From positions 1 through 40,134 of the forward strand of contig JAGZUC010000017.1 in assembly GCA_018380195.1 (NCBI GenBank): DNA of 40,134 nt, given 5' to 3'. This DNA comes from Collinsella sp. (lineage in GTDB: Bacteria; Actinomycetota; Coriobacteriia; Coriobacteriales; Coriobacteriaceae). Of the stretch, positions 1 to 7,972 are shown piece after piece (the first letter of the stretch is position 1; every line of letters starts with the position of its first letter). The position numbers and the translations under genes are program-made. Below the pieces are notes generated by a model. The model was not told the DNA's origin and searched no databases. It was given only the letters and a program-made list of their open reading frames with translations.

Positions 1-57
1 ATGCCGTTCGAGATGAGGGTCAAGACGCCGGCGCCCGATGGGGAGACGGCGAGTTAG
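1..57 (+). CDS. possible 3' end of an upstream gene (partial)
   Basis: Frame 1 is open from the window edge to a TAG at 55-57 and would give an 18-residue tail ending in ETAS. A second frame is also open across this stretch, so the assignment is weak. The tail is too short to recognise. If real, it is the C-terminus of a gene lying to the left of the window. Confidence 0.2.
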   Translation: MPFEMRVKTPAPDGETAS

Positions 58-202
58 CCGGCAGGTCGGCATGTCAATCCTGGTCTAACAGAGCCTTATT
101 TAATCCCCGTCCCTTTTAAACATTGGGAAATCGAGCGTGGCAAGCGGGGGTCTTCGGGGTATAAGACGGCTAATTGTATGCCGCCCTATGAAAGGAACCC
201 TT

Positions 203-745
203 ATGCCCAGCGTTGCCGTTCTTGCCGCCGATGGCTTTGAAACGATTGAATGCCTGACCATGGTCGATGTCATGCGTCGCGGCGGCGTGCGCGCCACGCT
301 CGTCTCGATTATGCCCACGCGCGAGGTCGTAAGCTCGCTGCAGATTCCCGTGACCTGCGATGCGCTCTTTGATGAGATCAACTTTGACGAGTACGACTGC
401 GTCGTGCTGCCCGGCGGCCTGCCCGGTGCCACCAACCTGCGCGCCGATCAGCGCGTCTGCGACGTGGTCTGCGAGTTCGCCGCGACCAAGCACGTCGCCG
501 CCATCTGCGCCGCCCCGTTTATCCTGGGCGAGCTTGACCTGCTCGAGGGACGCCACGCCACGTGCTTCCCCGGCTTTGAGAAGAGTTTCCCCGAGGGCGC
601 CTATACCGGCGACAAGGTCACGCACGACGGCAACATCATCACCGCCAGCGGCATGGCCCAGTCGCTCCCCTTTGCGCTTGAGCTGCTGCGTACGCTCGCC
701 GGCGACAAGGCTGTCGAGAAGGTTGCCGAGGGCATTCAACTATGA
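203..745 (+). CDS. DJ-1/PfpI family protein
   Basis: This 180-residue protein of the DJ-1/PfpI class I glutamine-amidotransferase-like superfamily has the usual family length. The N-terminus VAVLAADGFETIE carries the conserved acidic residue of the family, VVLPGG lies near 67-72, and the nucleophile-elbow cysteine is in VAAICAAPF (about Cys102). Members act as chaperones, deglycases or peptidases, and the exact activity cannot be read here. The frame is open further upstream, but the ATG at 203 is preceded by AAAGGAACC at 191-199 and starts exactly where family homology begins. Its TGA overlaps the ATG of the Maf gene (ATGA at 742-745), so the two are probably translationally coupled. Closest annotation style would be YajL/ThiJ-like. 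Confidence 0.85.
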   Translation: MPSVAVLAADGFETIECLTMVDVMRRGGVRATLVSIMPTREVVSSLQIPVTCDALFDEINFDEYDCVVLPGGLPGATNLRADQRVCDVVCEFAATKHVAAICAAPFILGELDLLEGRHATCFPGFEKSFPEGAYTGDKVTHDGNIITASGMAQSLPFALELLRTLAGDKAVEKVAEGIQL

Positions 746-1323
746 TTTTGGCTTCGCAATCACCGCGCCGCATCGAGTTGATGCGCGAAGCGGGCTACGA
801 CATCCGCGTCATTCCCGCTGACATCGACGAGACTCCTTTTGATGACGAAACCCCGCTTACGCTTGTCGAGCGCTTAGCTCGCGCTAAGGCTGCCGCCGTT
901 GCCGCCGAGCACGCCGAGCCCAATGAGCTGACCATCGCGGCCGACACCATCGTCACCTTCGATGGCAAGCTTTTGGGCAAGCCGGCAAACGAGGAGGAAG
1001 CTCGCACCATGCTCCACGAGCTCTCGGGGCGCACGCACCAGGTCGCAACCGGCGTCTGCATCGTTAGAGCCGGAGACGTCACAGCCCCGCACGCCGCCGA
1101 GAGCCTGTCGTTTGTCGATGTGACCGACGTGACGTTCTATGAGCTCACCGACGAGCAGATTGAGCGCTACGTCGCCTCGGGCGAGCCCATGGACAAAGCC
1201 GGCGCCTACGGCATCCAGGGCGTCGGCGGGCGCATGCTCGTGCATGATATTTCGGGCGACTTCTACAACGTGGTGGGCCTGCCCATCGCTCGCGTCGCGC
1301 GCGCGATTCAAAAACTATCGTAA
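742..1323 (+). CDS. maf: Maf family nucleoside triphosphate pyrophosphatase
   Basis: A 193-residue Maf/Ham1-fold protein. The hallmark ILASQSPRR lies at residues 2-10, the catalytic aspartate in AADTIV (about Asp68), LGKP at 78-81, LSGRTHQV at 94-101 and the late KAGAYGIQG motif near 150. Maf enzymes hydrolyse canonical or modified nucleotides (dTTP/UTP, or m7GTP) to the monophosphate plus pyrophosphate in the cytosol and are linked to septation arrest. The gene starts within the stop codon of the DJ-1 gene. A 9-bp GC-rich hairpin follows directly at 1332-1354. The subgroup (YhdE versus YceF substrate type) cannot be decided by eye. Confidence 0.93.
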   Translation: MILASQSPRRIELMREAGYDIRVIPADIDETPFDDETPLTLVERLARAKAAAVAAEHAEPNELTIAADTIVTFDGKLLGKPANEEEARTMLHELSGRTHQVATGVCIVRAGDVTAPHAAESLSFVDVTDVTFYELTDEQIERYVASGEPMDKAGAYGIQGVGGRMLVHDISGDFYNVVGLPIARVARAIQKLS

Positions 1324-1331
1324 TTGCATCT

Positions 1332-1354
1332 GGCGCTGGGTATCCCCCAGCGCC
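1332..1354 (+). terminator. hairpin after maf, possible weak terminator
   Basis: GGCGCTGGG and CCCAGCGCC form a 9-bp stem with a 5-nt loop just after the maf stop codon. It is followed by TACAATTTTGG, which is only moderately U-rich. It may stop transcription or simply mark the maf/P1 peptidase boundary. The TACAAT could equally be a -10 box for the next gene, although no good -35 is visible. Confidence 0.45.
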
Positions 1355-1424
1355 TACAATTTTGGCGTACCGTACGGATCCCGACCGGGCATGAGGCCCG
1401 GCGGAAAACCGATAGGAGTAAAAC

Positions 1425-2426
1425 ATGGACACCCTGCTTGAGGCCATTGACGTTTGCGATGTCGATGGCTTTTGTTTTGGCAACTATACGGACGAGGAGG
1501 CCGGCACCGGTTGCACCGTAATTGTGGCAACCGAAGGCGCAACGGGCGGCGTTGACGTTCGCGGCGGTGCGCCGGCATCGCGCGAGACCGACCTGCTGCG
1601 ACCCGAGAACACCGTGGACAAGGTACACGCCGTCTGCCTTTCGGGTGGATCGGCCTTTGGCCTCGAGGCTGCAAGCGGCGTCGCCCGCGAGCTTGAGAGC
1701 CGCGGCATCGGCCTTCCCGTCGGCCCCACGCAGGTGCCCATCGTGTGCTCTAGCTGCATCTTCGACCTCGCGTTTGGCGACCCCACCGTACGCCCCGACA
1801 TTGAGGCTGGCATCTCCGCCGTGCGCGAGGCGCTCGACAACACCCCCACCACGCTCGAGCAGGGCAATGTAGGTGCCGGCACTGGTGCCACCGTGGGCAA
1901 GCTCATGGGCCCCGCCACCTGCATGAAGGCCGGCCTTGGCGCTGCCGCCGTGGCGCTCGGTCCCGTTAAGGTAGGCGCCGTGGTTTCGGTCAACGCCTGC
2001 GGCAACGTTGTCGACCCCTTCACCGGCGAGTGGGTTGCCGGCATGCGCGCCGCAGCCGATAGCGACCAGATCGTCGACATGGAGCTCGCCGCCCTTGCCG
2101 CCGCCGGCTCCATGCAGATGCCGCTCGACCGCACCAACACCACCATCAGCTGCATCGTCACCAACGTTGAGCTCACCAAAGCTCAGGCCACCAAGGTCTC
2201 CCAGATGGCAGCAGACGCCTATGCGCACGCCATCCGCCCCACGCACACCACCAACGACGGCGACACCATCTACACCCTCGCCAGCGGCAAACTGGGTGCC
2301 CAGGCAAGCGCCGCCGTTCCCTTGGACCTGTTGGGCATGCTCGCCGTAAGGGCTTTGCAAACCGCCATCGTAAACGGAGCCAAAACCGCCAAAACCTCCC
2401 ACGGCATCCCCGGCGCCGCGAAGTAA
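1425..2426 (+). CDS. P1 family peptidase (DmpA/NylC-like)
   Basis: A 333-residue protein of the P1/S58 family of self-processing N-terminal nucleophile hydrolases, which includes DmpA aminopeptidases and the nylon oligomer hydrolase NylC. Visible hallmarks are CLSGGSAFGLEAA at about 71-83, GNVGAGTGATVGK at 147-159, a central Gly/Ala-rich core, and DRTNTTISCIVTN at about 235-247. By analogy with NylC, autocleavage would occur between Asn238 and Thr239 so that Thr239 becomes the nucleophile. That is family knowledge, not shown here. The ATG at 1425 has AGGAG upstream. The natural substrate in gut anaerobes is unknown. The 3' side runs into a nested palindrome. Confidence 0.88.
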   Translation: MDTLLEAIDVCDVDGFCFGNYTDEEAGTGCTVIVATEGATGGVDVRGGAPASRETDLLRPENTVDKVHAVCLSGGSAFGLEAASGVARELESRGIGLPVGPTQVPIVCSSCIFDLAFGDPTVRPDIEAGISAVREALDNTPTTLEQGNVGAGTGATVGKLMGPATCMKAGLGAAAVALGPVKVGAVVSVNACGNVVDPFTGEWVAGMRAAADSDQIVDMELAALAAAGSMQMPLDRTNTTISCIVTNVELTKAQATKVSQMAADAYAHAIRPTHTTNDGDTIYTLASGKLGAQASAAVPLDLLGMLAVRALQTAIVNGAKTAKTSHGIPGAAK

Positions 2427-2440
2427 ACTAGCTCGTCCGG

Positions 2441-2561
2441 TTGCCCGGTGGGTCTTGGTTATGTTTGCTGCTCTACAGTCCTGGCTCGCACGAAGAGCAC
2501 ATTAAGTGCTCTTCGGCTCGTGCGGAACTCGCGACAAACATAACCAAGACCCACCGGGCAA
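2441..2561 (+). repeat. nested palindrome 1, 3' of P1 peptidase
   Basis: Perfect 27-bp outer arms (2441-2467 and 2535-2561) enclose a conserved core (2476-2529). The core is CAGTCCTG, CTCGCACG, a hairpin AAGAGCAC-ATTAA-GTGCTCTT, then CGGCTCGTGCGGAACT. Read as RNA in the sense of the P1 peptidase it would fold into one very long hairpin of three to four tiers. The core reappears in the opposite orientation at 2683-2735, matched to the sense of the neighbouring convergent gene. It may be a terminator, an mRNA-stabilising 3' element or a MITE-like repeat. Confidence 0.85.
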
Positions 2562-2656
2562 CCTACCAACCAAAATCTTTTCAGCCCAGGCCCCTGTGTA
2601 CCGCGCGTCTAAGATCTTCAAATTCAATTAACCTGACAATCGATTCTTATAGCAGA

Positions 2657-2766
2657 GGCCCCTTGGCCTTTAGTTTGCTACAAGTTCCGCACGAGCCGGA
2701 AAGCACTTAATGTGCTTTCCGTGCGAGCAGGACTGTTCGCAGTAGCAAACTAAAGGCCAAGGGGCC
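2657..2766 (-). repeat. nested palindrome 2, 3' of the GT2 gene (mirror copy)
   Basis: Perfect 24-bp outer arms (2657-2680 and 2743-2766) flank a core at 2683-2735. On the minus strand that core reads CAGTCCTG, CTCGCACG, GAAAGCAC-ATTAA-GTGCTTTC, CGGCTCGTGCGGAACT. It is nearly identical to the core of palindrome 1. The inner stem differs at paired positions on both sides, so base pairing is kept. The outer arms are different in sequence but again perfectly self-complementary. Confidence 0.85.
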
Positions 2767-2798
2767 CAGTCAACCTATCAGCAGCGATTACTCAGCAG

Positions 2799-3830
2799 CT
2801 AGTTGAATTTGAAGATCTTTGAGGCAAGACGGTATAGGCCGAGTGTGGTTTTGTCTCCGGCACGACCGCGGAGGTTAGTGAAGAAGCCGACCACACCGTA
2901 ACGTGCACGACGATACATACGCTCGTCATAGGCCTTCAAATCATTCCACAGCGTCTTTAGGCGCTCGTCGGCGCAATCTTCCTCGGAAAGCTTGGTGAGC
3001 ACCGAGCAAATCGCCATCATCATGGTGAAGTAGCCCATCATGTACGAACGCAGACGCGAGGACTCAACGTCCTGGTACAGGTGGAACGATTCCATCATGA
3101 TGCGAGTAACGCGGAACTGCTGACCCAGGCGCTTGACCATCGTGGCCTCATTGACGCTCTGGCCCTCGCGACCGATAAAGTAGCGATAGAGGTCGATGTC
3201 GGCGTAGTACATGGTCTTGCAGCGCGGCAGCGGCACGTATGCATAGATATTATCCACGTAGAACGTGTGTGCCGGCATAGGCAGATTGGACTCGCGCAGC
3301 ACATCGGTGCGATAGCACAGGCTGTGCATAAGCAGGTTCTGATCGGGACGGAAGTGTCCAATCTGGTCCCAAGAGAAAATCTTTTTGCGCGGCAGGGCAA
3401 ACTTGTAGCCAATAGCGGTATGCGTGCCCTCGTAAACCTTCTCGTACACGTAGTTCGAGATAAACAGGTCGACGCGCTGGTCGCGCTCCTCAAAGCCGCG
3501 CAGAATCGACAGCATGGTCGAAAGCGCCGCACCGTCGAGCCAGTCGTCCGAGTCAACGACCTTGTAGTAGGTGCCCTGCGCCTCGCGCAGGCCCGAGAGG
3601 ACGGCGATACCGTGGCCACCATTCTCCTGGTGCACCGCGCGGATGATTCCAGGATAACGAGCCTCCCACTCGTCGGCCTTGGCGGCCGTCTCGTCCTTGG
3701 AGCCGTCGTCCACCACGATAATCTCGATATCGGTGGCGTAATTGCTCCCCTCCAAGATGGAGGTGATGCAATGGTCCATGTCCTTGGCGGCGTTATACGA
3801 GGGAATACCGAATGTTATGACTTTATGCAT
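2799..3830 (-). CDS. glycosyltransferase family 2
   Basis: A GT-A fold family 2 glycosyltransferase of about 343 residues. The N-terminus shows the nucleotide-sugar signature VITFGIPSYNAAKDM, then IIVVDDGSKDET and the metal-binding DSDDW. No membrane segments stand out, so it is probably a cytosolic or peripheral enzyme. The frame can be extended to 3848, but the ATG at 3830 (MHKVITFG) matches the usual family start. It overlaps the end of the glf gene by 8 bp, indicating one transcript. The link with UDP-galactopyranose mutase suggests it builds a cell-surface glycan that may contain galactofuranose. The acceptor and donor cannot be read from sequence. Confidence 0.88.
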   Translation of the reverse strand: MHKVITFGIPSYNAAKDMDHCITSILEGSNYATDIEIIVVDDGSKDETAAKADEWEARYPGIIRAVHQENGGHGIAVLSGLREAQGTYYKVVDSDDWLDGAALSTMLSILRGFEERDQRVDLFISNYVYEKVYEGTHTAIGYKFALPRKKIFSWDQIGHFRPDQNLLMHSLCYRTDVLRESNLPMPAHTFYVDNIYAYVPLPRCKTMYYADIDLYRYFIGREGQSVNEATMVKRLGQQFRVTRIMMESFHLYQDVESSRLRSYMMGYFTMMMAICSVLTKLSEEDCADERLKTLWNDLKAYDERMYRRARYGVVGFFTNLRGRAGDKTTLGLYRLASKIFKFN

Positions 3831-5025
3831 GGCAGGCGATAATCTCATCCGAAAGATCGAGGGCGGAATTGGTCACGGCGTCCATATCGTAGTAACGATA
3901 CTCGGCCAGACGACCCACCGGGTGGAAGTTCGTAAGGTTCTGGACGCGCTCAAGATAGCGCTCGTAGAGCTCACGGTTCTCGGGCTCAAGAATGGCGTAG
4001 TACGGCGTCTCACCCGAGCCGGGCGTATAGGCTTTGGAGTACTCCTTCATGATGGTGGTCTTGCCGGGCAGGACCTGGCCGGTCATGTTCTTGAACTCGG
4101 TGATACGCGTGTAGTCCTCGCTCGTAGTGTAGTTGACGGTGCCCACGGGCTGGAACTGGTCCATATCGAGCGTCTCGAACTTCATATCGAGCGTGCGGTA
4201 CGGCAGGGCGCCCAGGTCGAGGTTGAACAGCTCGTCGAGTGGACCGGTGTAGACGATCTCACCACCATAGACCTTGCCGTCAATCTTGACGGTGGTCTCG
4301 TCAATCTCGAAAAGGTCACGGGCGTCTACGTCACAGAACACGTCGATCAAATCGTGATCGAGCATATGCTCGAACAGCGCGGTATAGCCGTCCTGCGGCA
4401 TGCCCTGGAAAGGAGCCTGCGGGAAGTAGCGATCGTCATCGCCCACAAAGACGGGAACGCGGCCGGTGATCGAGGGGTCGATCTGGTCGGGCGTCTGGCC
4501 CCACTGCTTCATGGTGTAATGCAAAAAGACGTTCTCGTAGACGTAATCGGCGACCTCGGCAAGATCCGGGTCGTTCTTCTTGCGCAGCTCCATGATGGGC
4601 ACCTTGACGTCCTTGCCAAAGGTCTCCACGAGCTTCTGATACAGCTCCTCGCCGCGCTCATCGCCAAAGGCAAGCTTAAGGCTCGCATGGTTAAAGGGCA
4701 CGGGCATAAGGGTACCGTTGATGTTGGCGAGCACCTTGTGCTGGTAGTCCGTCCACTTGGTAAAGCGCGACAGGAAATTGTGGACGCGCTCGTTAAAGGT
4801 ATGGTAGATGTGCGGACCATACTCGTGGACCAGGATTCCCGCCTCGTCAGTGCAGTCGTAGGCGTTACCCGCAATGTGGCTACGGCGCTCCAGAACGGCA
4901 ACGCGATAGCCGATGGTCTCGGCGAGACGGCGGGCGCAAACGGCACCGGCATAACCGGCGCCGACGACGATCATGTCGTACGCGCCGGCGTTAAAGCCTT
5001 CAGGCAGGCCTGAGGTAATCTGCAT
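3823..5025 (-). CDS. glf: UDP-galactopyranose mutase
   Basis: A 400-residue flavoenzyme that interconverts UDP-galactopyranose and UDP-galactofuranose, the precursor of galactofuranose in surface polysaccharides. The FAD-binding GAGYAGAVCARRLAE lies at about 22-36, followed by the family block HIAGNAYD and YGPHIYHT. The C-terminal FAD contact region is near GRLAEYRYYDMD. Length fits the family, with a short N-terminal extension of about 15 residues. The ATG at 5025 has AAGGAG spaced correctly upstream. It overlaps the following GT2 gene, so the pair is an operon. Confidence 0.95.
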   Translation of the reverse strand: MQITSGLPEGFNAGAYDMIVVGAGYAGAVCARRLAETIGYRVAVLERRSHIAGNAYDCTDEAGILVHEYGPHIYHTFNERVHNFLSRFTKWTDYQHKVLANINGTLMPVPFNHASLKLAFGDERGEELYQKLVETFGKDVKVPIMELRKKNDPDLAEVADYVYENVFLHYTMKQWGQTPDQIDPSITGRVPVFVGDDDRYFPQAPFQGMPQDGYTALFEHMLDHDLIDVFCDVDARDLFEIDETTVKIDGKVYGGEIVYTGPLDELFNLDLGALPYRTLDMKFETLDMDQFQPVGTVNYTTSEDYTRITEFKNMTGQVLPGKTTIMKEYSKAYTPGSGETPYYAILEPENRELYERYLERVQNLTNFHPVGRLAEYRYYDMDAVTNSALDLSDEIIACHA

Positions 5026-5124
5026 CGATACTCCTTGTCAAAAGCCACACGCTTTTTAACTGGGCTTTTTCTCGAACATACGTCGAGACATATTTATCAG
5101 AGCGATTATAGCGCTAATGCGTCC

Positions 5125-5130
5125 TATAAT
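5125..5130 (+). promoter_or_regulatory. candidate -10 box upstream of pta
   Basis: A perfect TATAAT lies 128 bp before the pta start. No convincing -35 hexamer is seen at normal spacing, so the call rests on the -10 alone. The inferred leader would contain the hairpin at 5183-5205. Confidence 0.4.
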
Positions 5131-5182
5131 GAGCTTGCCACACAAGGAAAGCTCAAGCACCGCGGCGTACATAATTGAAAGG

Positions 5183-5205
5183 TAAACCCGCTAGCAGCGG
5201 GTTTA
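5183..5205 (+). other. stable hairpin in the pta leader
   Basis: TAAACCCGCT and AGCGGGTTTA form a perfect 10-bp stem with a 3-nt loop, about 53 bp before the pta ATG. The following TTCGTG is not a U-tract, so it is not a convincing terminator on the plus strand. It could stabilise the pta mRNA or be part of a leader control element. Confidence 0.5.
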
Positions 5206-5257
5206 TTCGTGTACAGCCGAGGGCCTGGAGCTTAGCAAAACGCTTGTAAGGAGTAAC

Positions 5258-6238
5258 ATGAGCGATTTCCTAAACCGTATGAAGTCTGCCGCCAAGGCCG
5301 ACCTTAAGACCATCGTCCTGCCCGAGGGCGAGGATCCGCGTACCATTGTCGCGGCAAACAAAATCATCGAGGAGGGCCTGGCAAAGCTCGTCATCCTGGG
5401 CAACCCTGACGAGATCGACGTTCCCGGCGCCACCGTCATCGACCCGCGCAACGCCGAAAAGCACGAGGAGTACGCGCAGAAGTTTGCCGAGCTCCGCGCC
5501 AAGAAGGGTGTCACCATCGAGCAGGCTCGCGCCCAGGTGATGGACGCCACCTACTTTGGCACCATGATGGTCAAGATGGGCGACGCCGACGGCCTGGTCT
5601 CCGGCGCCTGCCACTCCACGGCCGACACCCTGCGCCCCGCGCTTCAGATCCTCAAGACCGCCCCGGGCACCAAGCTGGTCTCGGCCTTCTTCGTGATGTG
5701 CACCGACACCCCGCAGTTCGGTACCGACGGCACGCTGATCTTCGCCGACTGCGGCCTCAACATCAACCCGTCCTCTGACGAGCTCTCCGAGATTGCAATC
5801 GCCTCCGCGCACTCCTGGTCCACCTTTATGGGCAACGTTGAGCCGCACGTGGCTATGCTCTCCTACTCCACCATGGGCTCCGCCGGTGGCGAGGTCGCCA
5901 AGAAGGTCCAGGAGGCCGTGAAGTTCTGCAAGGAGAAGGCTCCCGAGCTCGCCATCGATGGCGATCTGCAGCTCGACGCCGCTATCGTCCCCACCGTCGC
6001 CCAGCTCAAGGCTCCCGGCTCCTCCGTTGCCGGTAAGGCCAACGTGCTCGTGTTCCCCGACCTCGAGGCCGGCAACATCGGCTACAAGCTGGTCCAGCGC
6101 TTCGCCGGCGCTGACGCTTACGGCCCCATCCTGCAGGGCATCGCCAAGCCGGTCAACGACCTGTCGCGCGGCTGCTCTGCCGACGACATCGTGGGTGTCG
6201 TGGCCATCACCGCCGTCCAGGCTCAGATGGCTGAGTAG
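5258..6238 (+). CDS. pta: phosphate acetyltransferase
   Basis: A 326-residue short-form (catalytic domain only) phosphotransacetylase that converts acetyl-CoA plus phosphate to acetyl phosphate plus CoA. Recognised from VLPEGEDPRT near the N-terminus, DGLVSGACHSTADTLRPAL in the middle, FADCGLNINPS, and the C-terminal block VFPDLEAGNIGYKLVQR with GPILQG and PVNDLSRG. The start at 5258 follows TAAGGAG. Together with the acetate kinases on the opposite strand it forms the ATP-yielding acetate branch of fermentation. It is not in the same operon as either kinase gene, which is less usual than a pta-ackA operon. Confidence 0.96.
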   Translation: MSDFLNRMKSAAKADLKTIVLPEGEDPRTIVAANKIIEEGLAKLVILGNPDEIDVPGATVIDPRNAEKHEEYAQKFAELRAKKGVTIEQARAQVMDATYFGTMMVKMGDADGLVSGACHSTADTLRPALQILKTAPGTKLVSAFFVMCTDTPQFGTDGTLIFADCGLNINPSSDELSEIAIASAHSWSTFMGNVEPHVAMLSYSTMGSAGGEVAKKVQEAVKFCKEKAPELAIDGDLQLDAAIVPTVAQLKAPGSSVAGKANVLVFPDLEAGNIGYKLVQRFAGADAYGPILQGIAKPVNDLSRGCSADDIVGVVAITAVQAQMAE

Positions 6239-6253
6239 CGGACGCACTCGCCC

Positions 6254-6384
6254 GAAGGCCGTACGGGCTAACCCCTGAAAACGTCCTCGACCAATGAAAC
6301 GCCCCCGTTCTGCTCCTCCGGAGCTACGAACGGGGGCGTTTCTGGTCTGCGGATTGTTTTCAGGGGTTAGCCCGTACGGCCTTC
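6254..6384. repeat. three-tier nested palindrome downstream of pta
   Basis: Perfect 29-bp outer arms (6254-6282 and 6356-6384) enclose a perfect 15-bp inner stem (GAAACGCCCCCGTTC at 6296-6310 with 6328-6342) and a small innermost stem, GCTCC/GGAGC. It starts 16 bp after the pta stop codon. The architecture is like the palindromes at 2441-2766, but the sequence is unrelated. It may end pta transcription. Confidence 0.8.
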
Positions 6385-6507
6385 TACCGCCACGTAGCAT
6401 TCAGGGCATCTGGAATGGACGGCGGCTTGGCTACGAGCTGGGGCTGAGGATCTGAATGGTCGGGTGTCGTTGCTGGGAGCGCAGGCGTTGCTGGTGGCGA
6501 TCACTTT

Positions 6508-6718
6508 GGGACCGAAATGTTGGCTGCGGTTCGATACATGACCCACCGGAAAGTGTGAACCGGTTTGGGGGCGGATTGTGGGATGCAGCTTCCGCTTGGG
6601 GCTTGTTTGGGAAACTGTGGGACGGAATTTTGCTTTATTGTGGGTCGCACTTTCCGCAACGTGCCTCAACCGGAAAGCGTATCCCAGAATTTGTGCTCGA
6701 AATGGGATGGAGTTTCCG
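6508..6718. repeat. cluster of degenerate 15-bp repeats in a non-coding gap
   Basis: This gap carries about seven relatives of GGGAYGSASTTTCCG. They lie at 6508 (weak), 6547-6561 (reverse), 6580-6594, 6619-6633, 6642-6656, 6671-6685 (reverse) and 6704-6718, spaced roughly 25-40 bp apart. Open frames here look like chance frames, with poor composition and no ribosome binding site. I see no other gene between 6385 and 6735. Confidence 0.6.
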
Positions 6719-6735
6719 CCGTCCTTCTGCTAATA

Positions 6736-6773
6736 AAAAAGGCCTCCGGAGCTGTTGCTCTGGAGGCCTTTTT
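6736..6773 (-). terminator. bidirectional terminator, ackA copy 1 side
   Basis: AAAAAGGCCTCCGGAG (6736-6751) pairs with CTCTGGAGGCCTTTTT (6758-6773) with one wobble pair. A-runs and T-runs on the two sides allow termination in either direction. It lies 21 bp beyond the stop codon of the first acetate kinase. Confidence 0.9.
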
Positions 6774-6793
6774 GTCAATTGCAGACGAATGTG

Positions 6794-7972
6794 TTAGTTG
6801 CTCTTGGTCAGACGCTCGACGTCGTGGGCGATCATGTATTCCTCGTCGGTGGGGATGACCATGACCGTGACGGAAGAGCCGGCGGCGCTGATGACCTGCG
6901 GGCCGTTGCCCACGGCCTCGCGGTTCTTGTTGTTATCGATGCGCACGCCCAGCCACTCAAAGCAGTCGCAGAAGGCCTTGCGGATTGACCAGTCGTTCTC
7001 GCCGATGCCAGCGGTAAAGGTGATGGTATCCACGCCCGCCATAGAAGCAATCATGGAGCCGGCCTGCTGCATAGCCTTGTAGGCGAACATATCGAAGGCG
7101 AGCAGGCAGCGCTCGTCGCCCTCGGAGGCGCGCGTTCGGATGTCGCGGGCGTCGTTGGAGATGCCCGAGATGGCAAGCAGACCGGACTGCTTGTTCATCA
7201 TGTCGTCGACTTCCTGGTAGCTGTAGCCGCCCTCGCGCTGCAGGTAGCACACGGTAGCCGGGTCAATGGAACCGCAGCGGGTACCCATCATCAGACCGTC
7301 AAGCGGCGTGAGGCCCATCGTGGTGTCGCGGCAAACGCCGTCCTCAATGGCGGCAAGCGAAGCACCGTTGCCCAGATGGCATGAAAGCAGACGGTGGCAG
7401 CGCGTACCCAGGATCTCCTTGGCCATCATCCACTCGTAACGGTGGCTCGTACCGTGCGCGCCGTACTTGCGCACGTGGTACTTGTCGCACACGTCCTTGG
7501 GCAGCGCGTAGGTGTAGGCGACCTCGGGCATGGTCATGTGGAACGAGGTGTCGAAGACGGCCACGTTGGGCAGCTCCGGATACTTCTCGCGGCAGTATTC
7601 GATTGCCGCGGCCTCGCCGTAGTTGTGCAGCGGGGCGAGCGGGGCCACCTCAAGAATCTTAGCCATGACCTCATCGTCGACGACCGCGGAATCATCGAAG
7701 TGCCAGCCGCCCTGAACGATACGGTGGCCGATGCCATCGATCGTAAAGTCGGTCTTCTCGAGCTCCTCGAGCACGCGAGCGATAGCAGAGCGATGATCGG
7801 GGAAGGGAACCTCCTCGGTCTGCTTGGCGCCACCGTTCTCGGAGTGGCCAAAGATGCCCATGTCCGAACCGATGCGTTCGCAGTTGCCCTTGGCGAAAAC
7901 CTTGCGGGTATCGGTATCCAAAAGCTGATATTTAAGGCTTGAGCTGCCGGCGTTGACAACAAGTACGTTCAT
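6794..7972 (-). CDS. ackA: acetate kinase, copy 1 (canonical motifs)
   Basis: A 392-residue acetokinase of the ASKHA superfamily that makes ATP and acetate from acetyl phosphate. The N-terminal VLVVNAGSSSLKYQLLD binds phosphate. GIGHRIVQGGWHF holds the substrate arginine, HGTSH carries the conserved histidines, and CHLGNGAS and MMGTRCGSIDPA are intact. TDEEYMIAHDVERL near the C-terminus carries the conserved glutamate. The ATG at 7972 is preceded by AAAGGAG. The gene lies 164 bp downstream of a second full-length acetate kinase on the same strand, an apparent tandem duplication. Of the two copies this one keeps the usual HLGNGAS and HGTSH motifs. Confidence 0.95.
   Translation of the reverse strand: MNVLVVNAGSSSLKYQLLDTDTRKVFAKGNCERIGSDMGIFGHSENGGAKQTEEVPFPDHRSAIARVLEELEKTDFTIDGIGHRIVQGGWHFDDSAVVDDEVMAKILEVAPLAPLHNYGEAAAIEYCREKYPELPNVAVFDTSFHMTMPEVAYTYALPKDVCDKYHVRKYGAHGTSHRYEWMMAKEILGTRCHRLLSCHLGNGASLAAIEDGVCRDTTMGLTPLDGLMMGTRCGSIDPATVCYLQREGGYSYQEVDDMMNKQSGLLAISGISNDARDIRTRASEGDERCLLAFDMFAYKAMQQAGSMIASMAGVDTITFTAGIGENDWSIRKAFCDCFEWLGVRIDNNKNREAVGNGPQVISAAGSSVTVMVIPTDEEYMIAHDVERLTKSN

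Noticed and set aside
2441..2710. Open frame of 89 codons across the palindromes
   Set aside because: It runs through both inverted-repeat arms, has no good binding site and no protein-like pattern.
5183..5205. Hairpin before pta as a transcription terminator or attenuator
   Set aside because: The stem is good, but no U-tract follows on the plus strand and no leader ORF is seen.
6456..6858. Two plus-strand frames of about 100 codons between pta and ackA
   Set aside because: They cover the repeat field and run into the terminator and the end of ackA. Cys- and Trp-rich composition and lack of a binding site mark them as chance frames.
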